NCBI GenBank assembly: GCA_907163375.1 | Contig: CAJQUW010003080.1 | Coordinates: 124,001-188,000, forward strand | Direction: 5' to 3' | Length of the DNA: 64,000 nucleotides | DNA from: Prostheceraeus crozeri | Taxonomy: Eukaryota > Platyhelminthes > Polycladida > Euryleptidae | Shown here: positions 12,697 to 23,335 of the stretch, piece after piece | Layout of the letters: each line of letters opens with the position of its first letter | How positions within the stretch are numbered: the first letter of the stretch is position 1 | Program-made: the position numbers and the translations under genes | The notes under the pieces: generated by a model | Databases searched by the model: none | Told to the model about the DNA's origin: nothing | What the model saw: only the letters and a program-made list of their open reading frames with translations

Positions 12697-12880
12697 CACG
12701 TGCGGAGAAAGAGCGAGTCAGAATGGGTCCAGAATGTCACGGAGATCAAAGCTGATGGCAAGCGTGCTGTAGGACGTCAAAGAAAAGCGGAACGTGATAG
12801 ACGAAGATCTGAGAAGTGTCGGTGCTTAAGAAGTTGATGCATGCGATCACCAGAAGTGGAGGAGAATCATCAAGTGGAAA
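12697..12880 (+). pseudogene. LINE reverse transcriptase C-terminal relic
   Basis: The + strand spells HVRRKSESEW, then TEIKADGKRAVGRQRK, then after a frameshift near 12786 NVIDEDLRSVGA, a stop, and DHQKWRRIIKW. This is the usual order at the C-terminus of many non-LTR retrotransposon polyproteins: GHV.R, GkR..GRP+K.W, EDLR..G, DR..WR..I. It is a short 5'-truncated, broken fragment. The clade cannot be assigned from this much sequence. Confidence 0.6.
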
Positions 12881-14423
12881 CAGTCCAAGCCCGTGTCTTC
12901 TGGACCACAAGGACGTAAAAAGGGATGCATATTCAGGGTATGCATATTCACTATGGGATTCCGGAATTCTGAGTTCGCGGGAAATGAGACTTCGTGACCT
13001 AAGATGATTCATCATGAACTTGAATTATCTCATTTTCACAACCTTTCTCACATTTTTTTCTCAACATCAGAATATGTATCGGTTATTTTATGATATAGCC
13101 GTGATTTTCAAACGGTTTCATTTTCATGATACAGAAATTTAGAGCTTGAATTGAATAATGCTCTCCTAGGTGTTTGCAATTAGCAAGATAGTGAAATTTC
13201 GACAGGCATTCATAAAATATTCTCCTCTCCAATTTCATGTGACCACGACAGCAGATGAAACAAATAAATTATAATTGAAACCATGCAGTAAAATATTAAT
13301 TTGATCAAAATTTGCACATTTCGGTGCAACGCGCACAGCCCTAGTATTTACTGTACTACTTTGTAGGGGCACTAGGAATATTTTTCAAATTTTTCATAAG
13401 AAGCTTCATGTTTAAATGTTCTTTTCAAAGCGAAAAACATAGCCATTCCTAAACAAACACGAATTTTTCATTTTTTTAACCTTTTTTTATGTATGAATCA
13501 ATAAATCACAGAAATACAGACGAGTATACATCACAAAAAGGAAAAATCAGAACGAATATTTTGCTTACAGAAAGTTACAAATTTCATTCTGTAAACTAAA
13601 TATGTTCATTCATATTGTGATTGCTTTAAGTCATTCATAACACCTTTAGGCACTCTTTAAATGCTAATCCCATGCTACTATTTCATTGGTTCAAATTCAT
13701 CTGAAATATTTTCTTCGAAGTAACTTGCTTTCCGCTTGAGCCTGAGGGACCATTATTCAATGATTTATTTTTCTTCATGAATGAATGCAGTGTGACAGTT
13801 ACATTAAATTTCTTTATCGAAGTTTTTAAGCCTATCTTAGTGAGAGGTTTAGTTTGAAAGGCTCTTCATATTGAGCACTCATAAAAAATGGATGAACGCC
13901 GTCTATATGAAGTCATTGAGAAGCATAGACGCATGATCCTCTCACAGTATTAGTGAATTGTACATCTAAGGGATTAATGACTGAAACTGGTTTGGATTCA
14001 TTTTCATCCTCAGTTCAACAACGTGAAATGTTACGAATGAGAATGGTTCACCGTTGAATGCGAGACGATCTTAGTATCATTGTATAGAGAACTCATTCAA
14101 TGATCAGGAAGTTTGTCTTTTTTGAGTTGAATAGAATGAACGAGAGTCTGATGATCAGCTGTCACTCGAATTTCTAAGATTTTCAGTGCACAGCAGTTCA
14201 GTTGTATATACACCGCCATATACCTTTTTAAAAAAGAAATTCTTGGCACTTGGAAACTTGATATGATGTTGCAGCAGCTTGGGAAAAGTTTGACTAATAC
14301 GTGATTATAATTTGATTAAATGGATTCAATGATTTCAGTTCCGCTTTTCCGGAATTTTCATGCTCATTCGTATGTAAGGTAAACGTCGACTGGAGGAGGG
14401 GGTACGGGATTTTCATGTGAATA
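12881..14423. other. Non-coding stretch
   Basis: A 13-bp direct repeat, ATGCATATTCA..G, occurs at about 12926-12952. The rest is AT-rich sequence with no supported exon, RNA gene or transposon domain. Confidence 0.45.
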
Positions 14424-14780
14424 CACAGAATTTGTTCAACCGCATCATTTTGTTAGAAGTGCAAACTGATTCAAACAGATGGCACATGCAGGAACTTAAT
14501 AAGTGGGCAAAAAGAAATGTTTAATACTTTACTGAGATGGGAAAAATAGTCGTGCGCCGCTTGCGGATTGCTCTGAATTCCTTCAAAATGCTCCGATCGC
14601 CACGTTTCCTTCAGATGCGAAGAATTCAGATCATTACGCACAAGTTTTCTCGATAATGTTGGTCCTTCCGATCATTATCAAAAAATATGGCAGGCACATG
14701 AAAAAACGTTCACAAACTTCTCTGTAGAACTTGATATCGTCTGTCTCTCGTTTCTGTATGAACCTGTTGGTAACAGTCAT
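14424..14780 (+). repeat. Interspersed repeat family A, copy 3 (3'-truncated)
   Basis: It matches the first two thirds of copies 1 and 2 (CTTGCGGATTGCTCTGAATT, TCTCGATAATGTTGG, CTCTGTAGAACTTGA) and loses similarity near 14780. Confidence 0.75.
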
Positions 14781-15907
14781 GAGTGAGGGCAAATAGCGAG
14801 TGTTGAGGTGAACACCGGTGTTGACCAACACTTGTCTTGACGCTGTTGTTGGCATCCGAATACTAGTGTTGACAGTGAGGACGAGTGTTGGTGCAGAGCA
14901 CTGCTGTTACGGTAGGTGGAGTCTGTTTTCAACTGAAATGAATCATAGAGGCAAAATTGCCCATCCATCTGATTTTACAAATGTGCAAACACAGTGCAGT
15001 ACATGTACTGACAAACATTTGGTATGGTTTTGATCGTTGGTCAAGTGTATTATAATCTCATCCATTTAGTGATAAATGATAACTGGTTTGTTACTAATCG
15101 GAAAGTGTCATGATGAGTCCGTCGGGGCATTACTGACTGCGAAAGTGGACCCCAAACCAGCATTTTCCGCATTCTCATATATGCAGCTCCAAAACATCAT
15201 GAACAAAGAGGAAAGCATCCGAATTTAGGAGGCTGATTTGATTCATTTTCATTATATGGCTATCTAGATTTCATCACAAGTTTTCTTTATCTTACAAACA
15301 CGATCACGAAAATACTGGCGAATGAGTCTATGGCGAGGTCAGATGATAGCATCGAATCTGTGGTACAACCGAATTCTATGATGAATTGGAATTTTTCAGC
15401 AAAGCTTAATGACTTTGGAAAGAGGCAAGAAAACAAGTAGCCATTGTTCTTGAAATTTGTGAAAGTCACTTCCGCTAGCATCAGTTGGCTATATTCACGC
15501 TTGTTATGGAATGAAGGCGCATGTTAGCAACATGTAAAAGTCAACAGTGTGTGGCCATGGTGGCAGAACGGGACTGAATCTGAAGACTGTTCTATTACTT
15601 CTGATTTGAGGAGCCATAATATGCGACCGACCGACCTTATGCTTTCATCTTTACTCGTCACTACGCTTTAGTTTCCTCTATACCTTGTTTCGCCAAATCT
15701 TTCCGACACCTGACCAAAAATGACAATAGATAATCAGTCTAACATATCGGAACAAATTAGATGTCATAGACGGACCTATGGATTGCAAATCTTCTTGTAT
15801 GCAGATAAAACATAACCGGTCAGATGAAACATTGATTGCTATTTCTTCTATCCGTCTAATGTGCTCTAGATAGAACAAATGTTAAACAGGTCACTCACTA
15901 AATCACT
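14781..15907. other. Non-coding stretch
   Basis: Around 14785-14905 there are several scattered copies of GTGTTGA and its complement. No gene is supported. A tetranucleotide run GACC/GACCGACC lies near 15626. Confidence 0.45.
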
Positions 15908-16435
15908 GTTATCACCGATGAAGATCGTGTTGACATAGCAGCCAGGGGTGTCTGGATCGAGGGACAAATGGCATATTTCGATGTAAGGGTGTTCAACCCG
16001 CTAGCCAAGACTAACCTTGATTTCGAACTTTCCCCTGCTCATCGGCAGCATGAAGAATCAAAGAAGCGATCATATAACGAAATAATATGCTTAGTAGATC
16101 AAGGCTCTTTTACTCCGTTGGTCTTTTCATGTACCGGTGGTATGGCGAAAGAATGTCGCGCATTCTACAAAAGACTATCCGAAAAATTATCTGAAAAAAG
16201 GAATGTCGAGTACAGCAAGACCATCAGCTGGGTGAGGACTAGACTGTCCTTTCATCTGTTACGTTCTTGTCTTTTATGTTTACGTGGATCTAGGTCCCTC
16301 TATTTCAACGACGATTCACAAAATGTTGACATCGAATTTGTCTGTCGGGAAGCCGACTTTAGAAAAATTGATTGGGTCTTTAGCACGTGTCTTATACTAC
16401 TGTTACTGCAACGGATGGCTGACAGTCCGACCGCC
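15908..16435 (+). CDS. Retroelement-associated nuclease-like domain (fragment)
   Basis: An uninterrupted frame runs upstream of the ATG at 15968 (…DEDRVDIAARGVWIEGQ) and through it to the edge of the next foldback element. Landmarks are DIAARGVW, FDVRVFNPLA, KKRSYNEII, GSFTPLVFSCTGGM, YKRLSEKLSEKR and LSFHLLRSCLLCLRGSRS. I know this arrangement as the C-terminal domain of reverse-transcriptase polyproteins common in invertebrate genomes. The D...D.R pattern followed by E/K-rich helices suggests a PD-(D/E)XK-type nuclease fold, which is an inference. No RT domain precedes it here, so it is a 5'-truncated copy. The open frame continues to 16543 only by running into foldback sequence. Which retroelement class it belongs to (DIRS-like or LINE) is unsure. 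Confidence 0.6.
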
Positions 16436-17090
16436 AAAACACAGCATGATGTACTCCATAAGCCTACTATGAATCTGCGCGTCTGCCGAGTTCGTCTTTT
16501 TGTCAGACAGGATCAAAGAAAATCACATTTTTATCCAATTTGACGCAGATTGCAGTTTTTGACAAAAATGAAATCGCCTATGTTTTCTCTTGTCAACTGA
16601 ATAGTATACGAAAGGAAATACTATAAAACCATGATTGTCGGCATGACATGTCTTCAGGTCATTTCCTATCACGTGTATGTGATATTATCATGCTTCTGAC
16701 CACCGAAAATGTGGTTCAATGTGGATACAGTGAGTCAACGTGTTGGTGTTTGCCGACAGTAGGAGGCTTGCCAAATCTGAATGTTGGTAGCTTCATAGAT
16801 GAATGTTCATGAACATGATAAGAAATGACCTGGAGACATTCTATGTCAAAAAGTGTGGCTCTAGACTTAATACTTTTCAATTGATAGAAGAAATCATAAA
16901 AATGTCATCTTTGCAAAATGTCCCATTGGATTGTCATGTGTTTTTCTTTGATCCTGTCTGACAAGAAGAGGAACTAACTAGAACTCGGTAGACACGCAGA
17001 TTCGCAGGGTGTACATAATACTGTGAAAGCTTCAATATCGGCCTCGTTCCTTGCAGAAACTCGTTCTGGCTGCCGGACTATGATAACACT
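16436..17090. mobile_element. Foldback element F1, copy 2
   Basis: Arms at about 16436-16690 and 16800-17090 are reverse complements of each other and match copy 1 (CTATGAATCTGCGCGTCTGC left; GCAGATTCGCAG right; GGCTGCCGGACTAT at the right end). The centre differs from copy 1, with a CTAGACTTAATACTT segment near the right arm. It abuts the retroelement frame on its left. Confidence 0.75.
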
Positions 17091-17439
17091 AGTCAGGACT
17101 CCACAACGGGTCTAGCTTAGAATTCTCAGTCTTTATTTTGAGATAACGTCTGCTGTAAATGCCGTATAGGCGATCCACATGAGTGATGTTACCATTTTGA
17201 ATACGAATGAAAATGGACAGTCAGCAAAGCCCGTAGACGGCATGAAGGAATTTATAATAATAGATTTTGTGACCACATCATTACCATTTTGTTCATGATG
17301 CTATTTTACAAACTCGTCGATTGCTTAAATGAATATCGCGTCTTCTGTAACACATAATAGCCTGTTATAATAATAGCAACATTATAATAACAACAGAATT
17401 AATACATAAAACGCTGTTCAAATCTGAATGAAGAAGCTG
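17091..17439. other. Non-coding stretch
   Basis: AT-rich spacer between the foldback element and the Penelope-like relic. No feature is recognised. Confidence 0.4.
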
Positions 17440-18017
17440 CTATAGATATTATGAATAAAAGACTCTCGGAAAATGGCGTTCAACCATTTCAAAATAACAG
17501 AAGAATAAAACCATTGGATAAACTTATCTTTGGACTTTGTCAGCGATAGCTGTTATAGAAAAATGAATATCTAAAACGTAAATATGGTCTGCCCATGAGC
17601 ATTACAGCCAGACCAGGCAAGAGACTACAGAACACAATAAAATCTAAAATAGATAATAGAGACTTTTGTCAATGTGACATTTGTGAACAGATCGGTCCTA
17701 AATATAAATGTAACGACAAATATTTAGTTTACGAATTTTCGTGTAAAATCTGTCAAATAAAGTACATTGGTTAAAGTAGTCGACCTTTTCGATCACGGTA
17801 TAATGAACACGAACGTAGTGTCAGAAATAGAGACAAGAAAAGTGCCCTGAGTGATCATCATCTAAAACACCATACCGCTAAAATGATGGACATTAATTTT
17901 TTCAACTGCAATATTTTGGATAAACAGAAATGGGCGATATCTACTAAGACGGCTGAATCTCGCTGGATTGCGTCGAAAATGCCAAATTTAATTAATAGAC
18001 GTCATGAGCTAGTGTGA
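17440..18017 (+). pseudogene. Penelope-like element, C-terminal part with GIY-YIG endonuclease
   Basis: The + strand frame ending at the stop at 18015-18017 reads, in order, ARPGKRLQNTIKSK, then a Cys-rich linker CQCDICEQI…YKC, then YLVYEFSCKICQIKYIG, which holds the GIY-like and YIG strands and a CxxC. Next come RPFRSRYNEHERSV (catalytic Arg region), SALSDHHLKHH, and AESRWIASKMPNLINRRHEL. This is the linker plus GIY-YIG nuclease of endonuclease-bearing Penelope-like retroelements. A TAA stop directly follows YIG where Thr is usual, and upstream sequence from about 17440 (MNKRLSENG…KPLDKL) is decayed, so the copy is dead. The reverse transcriptase core is absent. A hammerhead-like relic follows about 60 bp downstream, as expected for this class. 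Confidence 0.8.
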
Positions 18018-18074
18018 GGAGAAATCAAATCCGAGACCTGAGTATATAACCCGCATCATGTAGCCGTGCCAGTG

Positions 18075-18112
18075 TACCCTTGAGACAGTCTTTAAGACGA
18101 AACACGTCGGGT
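18075..18112 (+). ncRNA. Degenerate hammerhead-like motif after Penelope-like ORF
   Basis: Reading 5' to 3': ACC, then CTTGA where the CUGAUGA core is expected (two bases missing), a weak stem II segment ending AAGAC, GAA, ACACGT (stem III with AC/GT ends), C at the cleavage position, then GGGTC. The order and spacing fit a minimal hammerhead, but the core deletion should abolish activity. Its position beside a GIY-YIG ORF supports the reading, because Penelope-like elements are known to carry hammerheads. Confidence 0.45.
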
Positions 18113-18802
18113 CATTTTATTCATTTTCAATAGAACCTCGTGACATAAAAAGGGAGAGATTTGATTTTTGATTTCGATCAAGCAATGGTGAACATAATAG
18201 CCACTTACAGAAATACAACCAGTAGGGAAGAGGTAAAGAGCATAAAGAGTAAAATAGTATAATAACAATACTCCAAAAGAAAATGCTTATGCTTCAGATA
18301 AAGTTAATTGACCGGTAGGTTTTCATTACGCTGTTCTTTGTGAATGCTAATGTGTTTGCTGCATTTATCTACTGTTTTAACAATAAAGACATTTTAATAA
18401 TGATTTCACAACTTGCTCGATACAAATTCATGTTTGAGTCTTGATGTTAAAAGGTTTACAATGCAGTTGAATTCATTTGTGGTTATCAATGTCGCCGTTC
18501 ATCTGACTAATTCGCAAATCGCTTGCATGAGGAAAGCTTTGATAGTATGGCATACCGCTGAAAAGATTCTTCCGGTGTCGACATACCGGCCCACTTTGAG
18601 CTTTGGTTGGACTTCGAATCATTTTCGACAGTGTTTCAGAGGGTCTGTTTCCAATTTTCGGAGAACTGACGAATTGTCTGTATGTGGTTTATTTCTGTCT
18701 ACAATATTGTCACATTCGCCGAAATGTAATGAATATTAGAAGAAAGCTTGTCTGATTTCGGTCTATAATCAGTGAATCTCATGAATATCTCTTATTTTTC
18801 AG
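18113..18802. other. Intronic or intergenic spacer before the first visible PRKD exon
   Basis: No exon for the first half of the C1b domain (the expected HxFxxH…CxxC part) was found here or upstream on the + strand, so the preceding PRKD exon probably lies outside the window. The 108-codon frame at 18413-18739 is unrecognised. The sequence ends in the acceptor tract CTTATTTTTCAG. Confidence 0.5.
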
Positions 18803-18886
18803 ATTGCTGCTTCAATGTTCATCGACGTTGCGCAAAATTAGTGACAAGCGATTGCGAAGGCGAACCGTTTGAAGTATTGGAAAGTG
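18803..18886 (+). CDS. PRKD: Protein kinase D exon: end of second C1 (C1b) domain
   Basis: This 84-nt exon is bounded by TTATTTTTCAG and G|GTAAAT and encodes (x)CCFNVHRRCAKLVTSDCEGE followed by PFEVLESG. The C-x4-H-x2-C-x7-C spacing is the last part of a phorbol ester/diacylglycerol-binding C1 zinc finger. In protein kinase D this finger recruits the kinase to membranes containing diacylglycerol. The exon begins with two bases of a split codon and ends in phase 1. The next recognised exon, 20.8 kb away, starts in the matching phase. The C1 fragment alone could fit other C1 proteins; assignment to PRKD rests on the downstream exons and on the CEGE-type ending. Confidence 0.85.
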
Positions 18887-19673
18887 GTAAATATATTCTA
18901 TATCACGTTACATCACTTTGAAATGAAATGCGTCGCTTCGTCAATATATTTAGGCGTTTTAGGTTTTCTCTGAGTATCATTTGACAAGATCGATAGCAAG
19001 TGTGGCCACGCCCATACCTTAGTATAAACTATCATTTTCAAGCAATTTACGATTTATTTTATTTTCTAATACGCATGTAAAACATAACTACAAATAAACT
19101 ACCAACCTATCATTTTCTTGCGATTATGTTTGACGGAAATAATAGCAGACATTCATTGGATTGCTTTTTCAAATGTCGTGTATTATTTGCCAATCTACTT
19201 ATCCCATTAAAGGAAATGTAACGATATTTGATCTCCGTTTATTCAGGATTTGGAAATTTGAAAGAGAAAAAAAATATTCGAAGAAGTGAAATTGTATTTG
19301 ATAACATTGGCTTGTTTAAAGTAATTTTCTTCAAAGTCAACCGCTAATCATTAACAGTGTGTGAAGGCTGATTTCAAAGCTGAGGGCAATTTTTCGATTC
19401 ATCAGAGGATTCACTGCATCAGAATTATTTCCAAAGTTTGATTATTCATTAACTAACGTACCTTCGCGTTTCAATTTCAATGAATTAAGTACTACATTAT
19501 CGTGGCATTTATTCAGCCGAGTAATGAGTACAAGGTGAGATAAGTAGCGTCTAATTTTACAGTATTTGAACATTTTAATAGTTAATGCTTATTTGATCGA
19601 AAGTAGGTCGCTGAAACAACAAACATTGCTTCATTTGATTATAAGATACAAATATTGCTTGCATTGACTTGCA
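18887..19673. other. PRKD intron, start (no other feature)
   Basis: Start of the 20,760-bp intron (18887-39646). No exon or repeat is recognised in this part. Confidence 0.5.
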
Positions 19674-20323
19674 CAGGGTGTCCGCGCTCCCTGGAAAACT
19701 CCAGGAAATTATGAGACTTAATAAAACACTAATTGCAAGTTGTTGAGGTTATACTTACTCTATGGTTGAAGTGTTTTCTATTTTTCCAGATTTTGTTTTT
19801 CATATCTCTACTTATTTATTACAAATATAGCCTTCATTCTCATACAATTTTTTGTTTTTAGAACATTACAGTGACTGGAGTCTCCTATCATAACGTATAG
19901 AACATGAATGAGACCGAACTGCGTGGTATGGTTAACTATGAACATTTGTCGAACTTCTCATTTTTTTAGAAATATAATGTAGCCGTCTGATGCATATACT
20001 GGTATTTTTTATTTGGAATCACCTGCGCCTTAAAAATTCAACCAATTTCACGCCAACTTTCAATTTTTTTTCGTCAATAATATTCATTTTATGGTGTGCA
20101 AGCCCCTTAGCACAGAACTTTGGGTAGATTTTTCCCAGAATTTTTCTTTTAAATTTGACGAGTGCATTTGAGTAAAATTTCCTTGCAGAAAGTCTGAACA
20201 TTTTCGTTCAAATTTGACCCCTGATTTTTGGTAAATTCCCTGGAAAACCTGGAAAATGAATTTTGGTCTTGAAATCCTGGAAAACACCTGGAAATTTTCT
20301 TTCAAATTTGCGCGGACACCCTG
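19674..20323. mobile_element. Non-autonomous hAT-like DNA element, 650 bp
   Basis: The ends are near-perfect inverted repeats: CAGGGTGTCCGCGC on the left and GCGCGGACACCCTG on the right. Subterminal CCTGGAAAA motifs occur on both sides. The element is flanked by the direct repeat CTTGCA (19668-19673 and 20324-20329), a 6-bp duplication where 8 bp is typical for hAT. No transposase frame is present. Confidence 0.8.
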
Positions 20324-21621
20324 CTTGCAGTCGTCTCATAGCTAGTCCAGTCAACATGTGAATCAGCAGTCTGTTTAGAAGTGAAATATTTGCTTTTAAA
20401 GAAAATATTGGAAAAAGTCATCTCAAAATTTATCTGCAAACAAAGATTGGTTGGCAGTAATGACAACGCGTGATAAAACCAGCCCTGCCGAAGAATACTG
20501 TCCCAGTTTCGTGGTAACATACCCATTGATTGTAGTGTCTCTAAACTTAATGTTTATCCTTCACAACGACAGTTTGGAAGGAAGAATCAGGAGAACAGGC
20601 CAGACAACGTTCTGCTTAAAGCTACTTTGAAGGAAAAAGTCATGTGGATAGAATTTGCAGGGTTACATGTTACTGAATGCACATGTATTAATATGTTCGA
20701 AGCATAAATCTTCGCTAATAGTCATCAGACCTTATCACCTCTGTCAATGTTTTTGTGTCACCAGGTAAGTGTAGCGAGGAATTAATCGCATTGAAAATTA
20801 AAGGCATGCGAAGCTTCGCATTGATGCTTCGTTACATTTGTACAATATTTTCTAAAATGCTGAATATCATGAAGTCACATTCCTATTTTGTACACAGCCT
20901 ATTTTGTAAGGCGTCGTGCTCAGAAATAATATAAAGTTTAAAATGCGAGGCGCTACAGAATTTAAAAACTCCTGGCAGAATGATGTGTTAAGAATATGGT
21001 GCTTGCAATGGGCATGTACTCTCTTTGATATATACTATTTACTAATAGCCTTAACCATTGCTATTGATAGCAACTAATCATCGCACAATTGTCGTGAATC
21101 GGGACGTTAGTCAATGTTGTTTGGTCATCGCTACGTGAAATTAAGAAAATTGCAATTAGTTGGGGATGAAGAAATAGTGCAAATTTCGCAGTGATGAACT
21201 GCTTGTGATCTATTAACAAGTAACAGAAATTCACTTGCATCTTGCGAGCATCTTGTTGGATTTTTATTGGTCTACCATTTGCATAAAGAGACTGAGCTAT
21301 AAGTGAAATTGAATATCTTACTAAGCCTATAATCTTACACCCGTATGTCACCAATAATCAGTGTGGTGTGACTCGAAGAGCTCTCGAAGAGCTCATCAGC
21401 ACTCATAGGGTTCAATAATCAACACTATAGAGTTCATATTATGCTCAACAATACAGTAGTTAAGAAAAACAATCAAAATGTAAGTCACCGTCAGCACTCG
21501 ATCTACTGTTGTGTAAATACGAGGTGAACTTTTCATAGAATCACAGAGCCCGAATCTTAAGTTTCCAACATTTGCTATGTGCATGTTATTGCTTGTCTTC
21601 TTCAAGGACCGTGATGGATTA
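20324..21621. other. PRKD intron sequence without recognised features
   Basis: AT-rich. The open frames on the minus strand (for example 21061-21354) have no family resemblance. Confidence 0.45.
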
Positions 21622-21623
21622 TT

Positions 21624-21771
21624 CCGGCAACTTTGCTATGGAAATCGAGGCCTTACGTCCGAAATTTCTGTGCTATAGATGAAGGGATTTCCTACCACGA
21701 ACTTTTGTTGGGTCATGGAATGACATACTCGAGTTTAAACACTCAACTTCCATAGCAAAGTTGTCGGAGTT
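21624..21771. repeat. Inverted repeat pair
   Basis: CCGGCAACTTTGCTATGGAA near 21625 returns as TTCCATAGCAAAGTTGTCGG near 21750. A weaker forward version (AGTAAAGCTGTTGGAATTGT) lies near 22045, suggesting that more of this neighbourhood (21.6-22.1 kb) is an old inverted-repeat element. Confidence 0.5.
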
Positions 21772-22211
21772 ATCAGTCACGTAACTTCAAGAACTCCTGA
21801 AATAGCGTGCAGTTGATTCATGCTTTCCGTGGGTATCTCACAAATTTATGAAGGATTCCCTGTCACGAATTTCATCTGAAAAATAGATGCTTCAATATGC
21901 TTTTACAAGTTACCCAAGGGAAATTAGAAACAATCCAATACATGCACAGTAATCTACTGTTTACAAGCAGTTACGTGGATGCCATTTCAAGATTTAAGGT
22001 TCGTGGCATAAAATCCCAACAACTTAGAGAAGGTTTGCTGTCTATAGTAAAGCTGTTGGAATTGTCTGTGACAAACCAATTCACATAGTCATGAAATAAC
22101 GTACACTGGTAATCAACCGGGCAGCTTCGAATCTCCGACGTATCATCTCATTTCGCTCAATTTATATTGACGAAGCTCGTGAATCAAGAAGAAATTTTTT
22201 TTTACGGATTT

Positions 22212-22400
22212 TACGTCACTTTTTACCCCTACTGGGGCCTTGGACGGTGCTGACTTAAGTCAGACTTTGTTTGGAGCGTTGTCGTGCTTTGTAGTCCGGA
22301 TGCCCTTCCTGCCGACTTCCAATGACACTTTCCGGGTTCGACCTCTGGACCATGAGATCGCTAGTCCAAGTACGCAACCACTGTCCCACGGACACCATTG
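22212..22400 (-). mobile_element. tRNA-derived SINE (family S), minus strand
   Basis: Read on the minus strand it starts at about 22400 with the tRNA-like head (GTCCGTGGGACAGTGGTTGC as A-box region, GGTCGAACCCGG as B-box region). The body GTGTCATTGGAAGTCGGCAG, GGAAGGGCATCCGGACTA and the tail with GTCAGCACCGTCCAAGGCCC follow. It is nearly full length. SINEs of this type are copied by RNA polymerase III and retroposed by a partner LINE. Confidence 0.8.
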
Positions 22401-22822
22401 AAACCTCAATAAGACTGAAGGTTTTCAATAATGAAACCTTATCGAGACTGATAGAGAAGTAAGCAGAAAAACTCAGTACACTGAAACAAATGCTAGGTTT
22501 TAGCCTCAATGATTTAGTTCAAAATTTAATGTAATAACTTATTGAACTTTATGTCGTAGCCTCATAATTTCACCATTTGTGATAACAGTTATTTGAGGGT
22601 GGCAAACCATAGATGCGAGTACTTAGAAACGAAAGATGCAGTTTACAAAGTTGTAACCCGATACAGTCCACCGGCATCCCAGCCACATGTCACCTCAGTA
22701 ATGTAACGTGTCCTCGACTTAGTTAACTTCTTCCAAATGGCTTACAATCTTGTTAACTGCTTTTGACGGGAGGTTGTTCATTGTAATCATAAAAACAAGT
22801 TCTACTGCTCTCTAAACTTTCA

Positions 22823-22986
22823 GGATGAGAAAATTAAAATATAAAAAAGTGACCGATAAAACCCGAAGTTTTGTCTCACAGAGACTTACTCATGGGTAGC
22901 TGGTGAACTGCCCATGAGTGCCACTGTGGGACGAAACGTCGGATTCTTATTAGTCAATTGTTTTCATTTTAATTTTCTCATCCTGC
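22823..22986 (+). mobile_element. 164-bp inverted-repeat element with hammerhead-like 3' half
   Basis: The ends are a perfect 18-bp inverted repeat, GGATGAGAAAATTAAAAT and ATTTTAATTTTCTCATCC. Inside is the hairpin CTCATGGG…CCCATGAG (22890-22918) followed by a hammerhead-like segment. That segment has CCCATGA (five of seven bases of CUGAUGA), stem II GTGCC/GGGAC (22918-22922 with 22928-22932), GAA, the palindrome ACGT, and C at 22940. No stem I partner is found for the downstream GGATTC, so I class it as a relic. It may be a solo terminal repeat of a Penelope-like element. Confidence 0.5.
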
Positions 22987-23210
22987 AATAAAAGTCCAGG
23001 CAGTAGTTGAGCTTGTTTTTACAATCACAGCGCTTACAATCTATCAAGTCTAGAAATGGAATATCGCAAAATATTCTTTTTCAAAGAGTAAGAGAACCGT
23101 GCACTAGATGATACTGAAGTAATACAGCGGGGCGTGGCGGTGGGGTTTATCAGGTGCTAGCGCGCTTTCTCTTGTCTATTACGCTGAATTCTATCATGTC
23201 AAACGTAACC

Positions 23211-23335
23211 GCGGTCTTCGTGGCACAATGGTCAAGTGCTTGGTCTGGCTTTTTGGCCAATCTTTTGGTCCAATAAGTCTGACTATGTCAGCACCGTCCA
23301 AGCCCCAAGTATGGGGAGTAGTGACGTAGAAGCTT
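23211..23335 (+). mobile_element. tRNA-derived SINE (family S), internally deleted
   Basis: The head TTCGTGGCACAATGGTCAAG and the tail GTCTGACTATGTCAGCACCG…GTATGGGGAGTAGTGACG are present. The B-box and GGAAGGGCATCC body are missing, so about 60 bp is lost compared with the 55.4-kb copy. Confidence 0.75.

Noticed and set aside
15108..15150. CATGATGAGTCCGTC…GCGAAAG resembling a hammerhead core with CTGATGAGTCC
   Set aside because: An AGTC/GACT stem II is possible, but there is no stem I partner and no stem III or cleavage triplet in the right place.
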